The notes under the pieces were generated by a model. That model did no database searches and had not been told where the DNA came from. It saw only the letters and a program-made list of their open reading frames with translations. Both the position numbers and the translations under genes were made by a program. Shown here piece after piece: positions 5,575 through 10,042 of a stretch of 10,042 bases of DNA. Location: assembly GCA_004525875.1 (NCBI GenBank), contig SPBQ01000047.1, positions 1 to 10,042 of the forward strand. Reading direction: 5' to 3'. This DNA is from Myxococcales bacterium (GTDB lineage: Bacteria; Desulfobacterota_B; Binatia; UBA1149; SPBQ01). Numbering within the stretch: position 1 is the first letter of the stretch; each line of letters opens with the position of its first letter.

Positions 5575-6465
5575 GTGTCAGGACTGCTGAAAACCGACAT
5601 CAAGGGAGCGCGCCTGCTCAACCGCGGGAAGGTGCGGGACATCTACGAGATCGACGACGAGCACCTGATGCTGGTCGTCACCGACCGCATCTCCGCGTTC
5701 GACGTCGTGCTCGACAAGCCCATTCCCGACAAGGGCGCGATCCTGACGCAGATCAGCAACTTCTGGTTCGACCGGTTCAAGGACCTCACGCCGAACCACC
5801 TGTCCGGTAAGGCGCCGGCCGACTTCATCACCGATGCAGACTCGCTGGCTCGGCTCGATCGCCGCGCCGTGGTCGTCAGGAAAGCGCGGCCGCTCGAGAT
5901 CGAGTCCATCGTGCGCGGTTACCTGGCCGGCTCGGGCTGGAAGGAGTACCGGGAGCACGGCACCGTCTGCGACATCGCGCTGCCCTCGGGTCTGGCCCAG
6001 GCCGAGCGGCTGCCCGAGCCGCTGTTCACGCCGTCGACCAAGGCCGAGCTGGGTCTGCACGACGAGAACATCAGCCCCGAACGCGCCGCCGAGATCGTCG
6101 GCCGCGACATCGCCGAGCGCGTTGGCGAGATCTCGATCCGTCTGTATTCGGAGGGCGCGAAGCACGCGGCCGCCCGAGGCATTATCCTCGCCGATACGAA
6201 GTTCGAGTTCGGCATGCTCGACTACGAGCTCATCTTGATCGACGAGGTGCTCACGCCCGACAGCAGCCGCTTCTGGCCGGCCGACGAGTACCGCACGGGT
6301 ATCAGCCCGCCGAGCTTCGACAAGCAGTTCGTGCGCGACTGGCTCGAGACCACCGGCTGGGACAAGACGCCGCCCGCGCCGCCGATGCCCGAGGAGATCG
6401 TCGAGAAGACGGCCGAGAAATATCGCGAGGCCTACCGACGGATCACCGGCACGGCATGGAGTTAG
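5575..6465 (+). CDS. purC: Phosphoribosylaminoimidazole-succinocarboxamide synthase (SAICAR synthetase)
   Basis: This is the cytoplasmic ATP-dependent ligase joining CAIR and aspartate to give SAICAR in de novo purine synthesis. The product has 296 residues, the longer PurC form found in many proteobacteria and in yeast Ade1. The family landmarks are in order: the nucleotide loop GKVRDIYEID, then SAFDVVLDKPIPDKG, the first signature IESIVRGYLAGSGWKEY, LFTPSTKAELGLHDENIS, the second signature ILADTKFEFG, and LIDEVLTPDSSRFWP. The C-terminal helix ends in EKYREAYRRITG. I chose GTG at 5575-5577, giving the N-terminus SGLLKTDIKG, because GGAGGAG (5566-5572) lies just upstream, although the spacing is tight. 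ATG at 5521 would add 18 residues that do not look like PurC. The reading frame extends further upstream only as an antisense shadow of the MarR gene. No other pur gene is adjacent. It is divergent from marR by 124 bases and convergent with the PfpI gene. Confidence 0.96.
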   Translation: MSGLLKTDIKGARLLNRGKVRDIYEIDDEHLMLVVTDRISAFDVVLDKPIPDKGAILTQISNFWFDRFKDLTPNHLSGKAPADFITDADSLARLDRRAVVVRKARPLEIESIVRGYLAGSGWKEYREHGTVCDIALPSGLAQAERLPEPLFTPSTKAELGLHDENISPERAAEIVGRDIAERVGEISIRLYSEGAKHAAARGIILADTKFEFGMLDYELILIDEVLTPDSSRFWPADEYRTGISPPSFDKQFVRDWLETTGWDKTPPAPPMPEEIVEKTAEKYREAYRRITGTAWS

Positions 6466-6478
6466 GGCGCGTGGCGCC
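6466..6478. terminator. Short hairpin between convergent purC and PfpI-family genes
   Basis: GGCGC-GTG-GCGCC forms a 5-bp stem starting directly after the purC stop codon and touching the stop codon of the opposing gene (6478-6480). The two genes are only 12 bases apart. There is no T-run on either side, so it may act as a weak bidirectional terminator or may be incidental. Confidence 0.3.
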
Positions 6479-7113
6479 TACATCTGCGCGCTGAGTGCCG
6501 CCATGGCCAGGTCGACGATCTGCTGACCGGCCTTCTCGGGTGAGCCGGCGTCGAATGGCGGCTGGGGGTCGTACTCGATGCCGAGCTGGATGGCTCGCGC
6601 CGTGTCGTCGTCGGTGAGGCGCGCAGCGAGCGTGAGACCCATGTCGATTCCCGACGAAACGCCGGCCGCCGTGATCACCTTGCCGTCCTCGACCACGCGG
6701 GCCGGGCTGTAGCTGCACCCGTACTGCTCGAGCATCGGCACGGCGGCCCAGTGCGTGGTCGCGTTCTTGCCCTCGAGGACACCGGCGGCGCCGAGGATGA
6801 GCGATCCCGTGCACACCGAAGTCGTGAACTGCGAGTGCGCATGCGCCTCGCGGACCCAACCAAGAATCTCCTCGTCGCCGGCTGCCTTGAAGGTGCCCTC
6901 GAGGCCGCCGGGCACGACGAACACGTCGGGGCGGGGGACGTCGGCGAGCGCATGATCGACGACGATGCCGAACGCCTTGGAGTCGACCCGGAGCTCGCCG
7001 GTCTTCTTGGCGACGAAGCGGACGTCGGCACCCGGGATGCCGTTGAGGACTTCATAGGGGCCGATGAGGTCGAGGGTGGTCATCCCCTCGTACACGAGAA
7101 ATGCGATTTGCAT
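6478..7113 (-). CDS. DJ-1/PfpI (ThiJ) family protein, isonitrile hydratase-like
   Basis: This 211-residue cytoplasmic protein of the class I glutamine-amidotransferase-like fold spans nearly its full length. The nucleophile-elbow motif TSVCTGSLILG places Cys101 and Thr102 at the same numbers as the catalytic Cys101/Thr102 of Pseudomonas isonitrile hydratase. Asp15 in TTLDLIGPYEVL corresponds to its Asp17. Also present are DVFVVPGGLEG, THWAAVPML (a His after the elbow) and TAAGVSSGIDMGL, all typical of this subgroup, which also includes the N-terminal domains of GlxA/FtrA regulators. No AraC-type DNA-binding domain follows, so this is the free-standing enzyme type. Isonitrile hydratase converts isonitriles to N-substituted formamides. 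That activity is plausible but not proven, as many relatives have other or unknown substrates. ATG 7111-7113 has a strong AAGGAG six bases upstream. It is convergent with purC and downstream of a small membrane protein gene on the same strand. Confidence 0.87.
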   Translation of the reverse strand: MQIAFLVYEGMTTLDLIGPYEVLNGIPGADVRFVAKKTGELRVDSKAFGIVVDHALADVPRPDVFVVPGGLEGTFKAAGDEEILGWVREAHAHSQFTTSVCTGSLILGAAGVLEGKNATTHWAAVPMLEQYGCSYSPARVVEDGKVITAAGVSSGIDMGLTLAARLTDDDTARAIQLGIEYDPQPPFDAGSPEKAGQQIVDLAMAALSAQM

Positions 7114-7157
7114 GGAGCTCTCCTTATGGCGGCGTTCACGGCCGATTGACGGACGCG

Positions 7158-7186
7158 ATGATAGGCGCCATCCGTACTGGCCGCAA
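7158..7186 (-). promoter_or_regulatory. Candidate promoter of the PfpI-family gene
   Basis: On the minus strand, TTGCGG (7181-7186), a 17-base spacer and TATCAT (7158-7163) form a reasonable sigma-70-like pair with a near-consensus -10 and a weak -35. Initiation near 7151 would give a leader of about 38 bases containing the AAGGAG site. It would make this gene independent of the membrane-protein gene ending at 7217. Confidence 0.45.
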
Positions 7187-7216
7187 TGACATTCAACAGG
7201 TGTTTTCTGCCGGAGA

Positions 7217-7507
7217 TCAGGGCGCGGTCGGGCGCGATCCGTACGTGGCGAGGGCGACGATGGCCACGATGGCGAGGTCGAGCACGGCCGTCAGCCCGAA
7301 GCCGATGCCCGCCTGCAGCCATGCGATCGTGCTTTCCGGTCGTGCGAGAACGAGCGCGCCGAGATTGGCCAGGCCGAACATCGCCCAGGTCGTCACACTG
7401 ATGGCCGAGCGATCGGTTGCGCGCAGGGCCGTGTGCAGCTGGGTGTAGGTGGCCGTCGGAAAGATCAACGCGGGAAGCCAGGCGGCGAGCTCGAGGAGTA
7501 CGTTCAT
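7217..7507 (-). CDS. Small three-helix membrane protein, possibly PQ-loop/SemiSWEET-like
   Basis: This 96-residue hydrophobic protein has three predicted membrane segments, about residues 4-24, 37-56 and 63-88. The first helix runs into FPTATYTQLHTALRATDRS, followed by AISVTTWAMFGLANLGALVLA. That layout (helix, Pro-x kink, short basic loop, Ser-containing helix with T-W-x-x-F and a following Asn) resembles one triple-helix unit of the PQ-loop/SemiSWEET family, whose members dimerise to move sugars or other small solutes. The diagnostic Pro-Gln is Pro-Thr here, so the match is weak and the protein may belong to an unnamed family. ATG 7505-7507 has only a modest GGTGG upstream. It is divergent from cardiolipin synthase (108-base gap) and on the same strand as the PfpI gene, 103 bases downstream, which appears to have its own promoter. 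The coding call is fairly secure. The family call is not. Confidence 0.65.
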   Translation of the reverse strand: MNVLLELAAWLPALIFPTATYTQLHTALRATDRSAISVTTWAMFGLANLGALVLARPESTIAWLQAGIGFGLTAVLDLAIVAIVALATYGSRPTAP

Positions 7508-7615
7508 CGGTCCACCGGTTGCCTATGCTTCAGGCACGGTCAAGTAGTTTGCTCAGATCCTCGCCTGCGATAGCGGATGAGCAGCGGGCTTCAGCCGCAC
7601 GGCGAAACCAGAACC

Positions 7616-9052
7616 ATGAACACAGTGATCTATCTCGGCCTGCTGATCCTCGAGCTCGCGTTCATCGCACGGGCGATCCTGCGCCCTCACCGGGAGCCGG
7701 CCGCCCGCATCGCGTGGGTGGTCGTCATCGCGGGCGTCCCGATTGCCGGGATCCTCGCCTACCTGCTGTTCGGCGAGACGAGCATCGGCCGCCGTCTGAA
7801 CAAGCGTGCCGGTCAGGTACTCGCGGCGATGCCGCCTCTAGCACGGGCGTCGGCCGCGGAGGAGACCCGTCTGCAGCCCGAGATTCCCGAGCGCTGCGCG
7901 CCGCTGTTCCGGCTCGGCGAGACCATCAACGGCTTCGCTCCGGTGGGAGGGAACTCGGCACGGCTGCTGGCCGACTCGAACGCCACGATCGAGGCGATGG
8001 TCGCCGACATCGATGCAGCGGAGGATCATGTTCACCTGGCTACCTACATCTGGCTCGCAGACGGCAGCGGCCTGAAGCTCGTCGAGGCTTTGAAGCGCGC
8101 CGCTGCACGCGGGGTGACGTGCCGGGCGATCGCCGATGGTCTGGGCTCGCGAGCTATGGTGTCCTCGTCGCACTGGAAGGAGATGGGCGAGTCGGGTGTG
8201 CACCTCGCGGTGGCGCTTCACGTCGGAAGCGTCCTGCGCGGCCCGTCGCATGGGAGGCTCGATCTACGAAACCATCGCAAGATCGTGGTGATCGACGATA
8301 CGATCACCTACTGCGGCAGCCAGAACTGCGCCGACCCGGAATTCCGGGTCAAGGCGAAGTATGCCCCATGGGTCGATGCCGTGATGCGATTCGAAGGGCC
8401 GATCGCGCGCCAGAACCAGCACGTGTTCGTGAGTGACTGGATGACCTACGCAGACGAGGACGTCGTGCACCTGCTGACACTACCGATCCGCGCGCCGCGC
8501 GCGGGATTCACGGCGCAGGTGATCGCCACCGGCCCTACGGTTCGTTACTCGGCGATGCCGGAGACCTTCGAGTCGCTGATCTTCGCCGCCCGCGACCGGC
8601 TCACGATCACCACTCCGTACTACGTTCCCAACGGATCAACGCAGAGCGCGCTCTGCACCGCGGCCCATCGCGGCGTCGACACCCGGATCGTGTTTCCGGC
8701 CCGCAATGATTCCAGGTTCGTGGCGGCCGCGAGTCGCAGCTACTACCGCGAGTTGCTCGCGGCCGGCGTGCGTATTCACGAGTACGTCGGAGGTTTGCTG
8801 CACACCAAGTCGCTCACGCTCGACGGCGAGATGACGTTGATCGGGTCGGCGAACATCGACAGACGTTCCTTTGACCTCAACTACGAGAATAACATCCTTT
8901 TTCACGATGCCGACCTGACGGCGGCCATGTGCGAGCGACAGGAGCAGTACCTGGCCGCGGCCAAGGAGGTGACGATGGCCGATGTCGCATCCTGGTCTAC
9001 CGGGCGCCGACTCTGGAACGACTCGATCGGGATGCTGGGTGCGCTGCTCTGA
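7616..9052 (+). CDS. cls: Cardiolipin synthase (two-HKD phospholipase D family)
   Basis: This 478-residue inner-membrane enzyme has the ClsA-type layout. Two N-terminal membrane helices (about residues 3-22 and 32-53, LELAFIARAIL and VAGVP/GILAYLLFG-like) precede two phospholipase-D domains. The first catalytic motif is NHRKIVVID (His220, Lys222, Asp227) followed by GSQN. The second is LHTKSLTLD (His396, Lys398, Asp403) followed by GSANIDRRSF. Both HxKx4D motifs are complete, so activity is expected: condensation of two phosphatidylglycerol molecules to cardiolipin plus glycerol (or a phosphatidylethanolamine-using variant). The length is close to the usual 480. I chose ATG 7616-7618 because it starts directly at the first membrane helix; ATG 7577 would add 13 polar residues. 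Neither has a strong ribosome binding site. It stands alone, divergent from the small membrane-protein gene and convergent with the AtpI-like gene. The exact Cls subtype cannot be fixed from sequence alone. Confidence 0.93.
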   Translation: MNTVIYLGLLILELAFIARAILRPHREPAARIAWVVVIAGVPIAGILAYLLFGETSIGRRLNKRAGQVLAAMPPLARASAAEETRLQPEIPERCAPLFRLGETINGFAPVGGNSARLLADSNATIEAMVADIDAAEDHVHLATYIWLADGSGLKLVEALKRAAARGVTCRAIADGLGSRAMVSSSHWKEMGESGVHLAVALHVGSVLRGPSHGRLDLRNHRKIVVIDDTITYCGSQNCADPEFRVKAKYAPWVDAVMRFEGPIARQNQHVFVSDWMTYADEDVVHLLTLPIRAPRAGFTAQVIATGPTVRYSAMPETFESLIFAARDRLTITTPYYVPNGSTQSALCTAAHRGVDTRIVFPARNDSRFVAAASRSYYRELLAAGVRIHEYVGGLLHTKSLTLDGEMTLIGSANIDRRSFDLNYENNILFHDADLTAAMCERQEQYLAAAKEVTMADVASWSTGRRLWNDSIGMLGALL

Positions 9053-9103
9053 CCTGCACCGTCGTCTTTCCCCGCAGCCCAACGCGCATCTCGAGCATGG
9101 CGA

Positions 9104-9131
9104 ACGGTCCGCGATGCAACTGGAGGACCGT
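9104..9131. terminator. Inverted repeat between convergent cls and AtpI-like genes
   Basis: ACGGTCC (9104-9110) and GGACCGT (9125-9131) are perfect 7-bp complements separated by 14 bases. They lie in the 78-base gap after cls and end at the stop codon of the opposing gene (9131-9133). This placement suits a shared transcription end, but no T-run follows in either direction. The intervening bases hold no gene. Confidence 0.3.
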
Positions 9132-9343
9132 CAGGGCGCAGGTGTGTTCTGCTGCCGGACCACTCTGAGGATCTGCATCACGCCGGCGACGAACGCGGCC
9201 AGTGTGAGCCCGAGCGTGAGCCACGGCGCGGTGCCGAGACGACCGTCGAGCCAGTAACCGATGAGCAGGCCGGCGGCGATCCGCCAGCCGAGACTCCAGG
9301 CCAGTCCCATCAGTTCGTTGTTCGTGGATTCGGAATCCGTCAT
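9131..9343 (-). CDS. AtpI-like small membrane protein (F0F1-ATPase gene 1 family)
   Basis: This 70-residue protein has two membrane helices (about 13-32 and 39-60). It carries the layout of the ATPase_gene1/AtpI family (PF09527): LAWSLGWRIAAGLLIGYWLDGRLGTAPWLTLGLTLAAFVAGVMQ in pieces, with the hallmark G-x-W-L-D-x-x-x-G-T-x-P turn between helices. Family members usually precede the atp operon and are linked to c-ring assembly or Mg2+ uptake. No ATP-synthase gene is visible here, so it is an orphan copy, or the atp genes lie outside the window. ATG 9341-9343 gives the usual short N-terminus. The upstream ATG at 9412 would add 23 Ala-rich residues and has no better ribosome binding site. It follows the copper-storage-like gene on the same strand after 84 bases and may share its transcript. 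The family call is good. The role here is unknown. Confidence 0.75.
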   Translation of the reverse strand: MTDSESTNNELMGLAWSLGWRIAAGLLIGYWLDGRLGTAPWLTLGLTLAAFVAGVMQILRVVRQQNTPAP

Positions 9344-9427
9344 CCGACACTGCGCAGCATGCCCGAGCGCGGCGGCTGATGCTCGCGCCGCACACGCCGG
9401 AGTGAACGACACGAACCAGGCCTCCCC

Positions 9428-9931
9428 TCAGGCAGCGATCATGGTGCACGCCGTGATGCACTTCGCGCACGACTCCGCGCACGCCTTGCAGGCGGCATGG
9501 TGCTTCTCGTGCTTGCGGCACTCGGCCTCGCAGTCCTTGCAGATGGCGGCACAGACAGGCGCGTAAGCGGCCAGGTGCGGGGAGTCGAGGGAGGCGAGCT
9601 TGGCGAGCGTTTCGCAGGTGGGCACCATCTGCTGCACGGTAGCCATGCAGGCGGCGATCGACGTGTCGCCGGCCGACAGCAGCGTGAGGCAGTGCTGAGT
9701 GCAGATGTCGCCGGCCTCGACGCAATCGAGCGCGGCGGTGACGAGCAGGCCGTTCTTCGCTCCGCCCGTAGATACCGCGTGATCTTCGTGATGCTCGTCG
9801 TGACCGTCGTGTTGCCCGGCGCGCGCCACGCCGGCCAGAGAGGTGACGGCCAGTGCGACGCCGCCGATCAGTAGCTGTCTGCGATCGATAGTCTCGGGCG
9901 TCGGATGGTCGGTGTTCTTCGCGGCTCTCAT
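9428..9931 (-). CDS. Copper-storage-like four-helix protein (Csp/DUF326) with Tat signal
   Basis: This 167-residue protein is of the Csp type: four-helix-bundle proteins whose core is lined with Cys and holds many Cu(I) ions. The N-terminus has a twin-arginine signal (Arg17-Arg18-Gln-Leu-Leu, hydrophobic helix 20-36, cleavage after ALA-type ARA at 38), so it should be folded and exported to the periplasm, as with Csp1 of methanotrophs. After the signal is a His-rich segment, GQHDGHDEHHEDH (five His in 41-51), a possible metal-entry arm. The bundle has 14 Cys (70, 77, 81, 95, 106, 127, 131, 134, 138, 148, 151, 155, 158, 162), mostly in CxxxC or CxxC spacing. Csp1 has 13. ATG 9929-9931 is supported by GGAGG five to six bases upstream. 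The AtpI-like gene follows on the same strand. Likely roles are copper buffering or detoxification, or supply to a cuproenzyme. No copper sensor or exporter is in the window. Confidence 0.9.
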   Translation of the reverse strand: MRAAKNTDHPTPETIDRRQLLIGGVALAVTSLAGVARAGQHDGHDEHHEDHAVSTGGAKNGLLVTAALDCVEAGDICTQHCLTLLSAGDTSIAACMATVQQMVPTCETLAKLASLDSPHLAAYAPVCAAICKDCEAECRKHEKHHAACKACAESCAKCITACTMIAA

Positions 9932-10042
9932 TTCGGCCTCCGTCCTGCGGTTGTTCTTGCCGGCGCCGCGTGAGCGGAGCGTCTGGATCCTCGCTACCAG
10001 TCTCGGTCTACCGAGTCGAGCTCGAGCGGCTGCGCAGCGTGG
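9932..10042 (-). promoter_or_regulatory. Upstream region of the Csp-like gene with two palindromes
   Basis: These 111 bases hold the ribosome binding site next to the start. Further up are a 6-2-6 inverted repeat CTCGGT-CT-ACCGAG (10002-10015) and an adjacent 10-base palindrome TCGAGCTCGA (10016-10025). Their position, about 70-95 bases before the start codon, would suit an operator, but neither matches the CueR or CsoR site types I know, and no clear -35/-10 pair was found. The upstream end is cut by the window. Confidence 0.3.

Noticed and set aside
3975..5810. A 611-codon open frame on the + strand across the molybdoenzyme, MarR and purC start region
   Set aside because: It is a shadow frame in high-GC DNA. 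It is antisense to two well-supported genes, and its translation is Arg, Val and Ala-rich without motifs.
9932..10042. CueR or CsoR copper-operator upstream of the Csp-like gene
   Set aside because: Palindromes exist, but neither has the ACCTTCC-type or CCC-GGG-type arms expected of these regulators.
1..10042. CRISPR arrays, tRNA or rRNA genes, insertion sequences, integrases, phage genes
   Set aside because: No regularly spaced repeats, cloverleaf-like segments, transposase motifs or terminal inverted repeats were seen by reading. A tool scan would be more sensitive for tRNA.

Overview
The window is GC-rich, about two-thirds G+C by eye, and comes from a bacterial chromosome. A type IV prepilin, a Tat-exported copper-storage-like protein and a two-HKD cardiolipin synthase point to a Gram-negative, probably environmental organism. 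The amidohydrolase plus enoyl-CoA hydratase pair is of a kind common in soil and marine lineages such as Myxococcota or Binatota-like 'deltaproteobacteria' and actinobacteria. No rRNA or other taxonomic marker is present, so this placement is only an inference.

Layout. (1) 1-1300, + strand: a decayed two-gene unit. An amidohydrolase-2 protein is cut by one in-frame stop, and a coupled crotonase-family gene has lost two internal blocks and its reading frame. (2) 1374-2302, - strand: an orphan type IV pilin-like protein and a small secreted protein of unknown function, with several inverted repeats between them. (3) 2481-5450, - strand: a MarR-family regulator followed by a large cytoplasmic molybdopterin oxidoreductase, very likely one regulatory unit. 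The MarR promoter has a 16-bp palindromic operator over its -10 box, and the transcript should be leaderless or nearly so. (4) 5575-6465, + strand: purC, divergent from marR. (5) 6478-7507, - strand: a DJ-1/PfpI protein resembling isonitrile hydratase, and a small three-helix membrane protein with weak PQ-loop/SemiSWEET resemblance. (6) 7616-9052, + strand: cardiolipin synthase. (7) 9131-9931, - strand: a Cys-rich Csp/DUF326 copper-storage-like protein with a Tat signal, followed by an orphan AtpI-like membrane protein.

Most genes are standalone housekeeping or accessory functions, not one pathway. The MarR/molybdoenzyme unit is the best candidate for an undescribed system. The enzyme has the full 4Fe-4S motif and the conserved Lys, but apparently Glu where the family normally has Sec, Cys, Ser or Asp as molybdenum ligand. 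Its substrate cannot be read from sequence. The copper protein with the adjacent AtpI-like gene, and the joint decay of the first two genes, are the next most interesting points. No tRNA, rRNA, CRISPR array, insertion sequence or integrase was seen.
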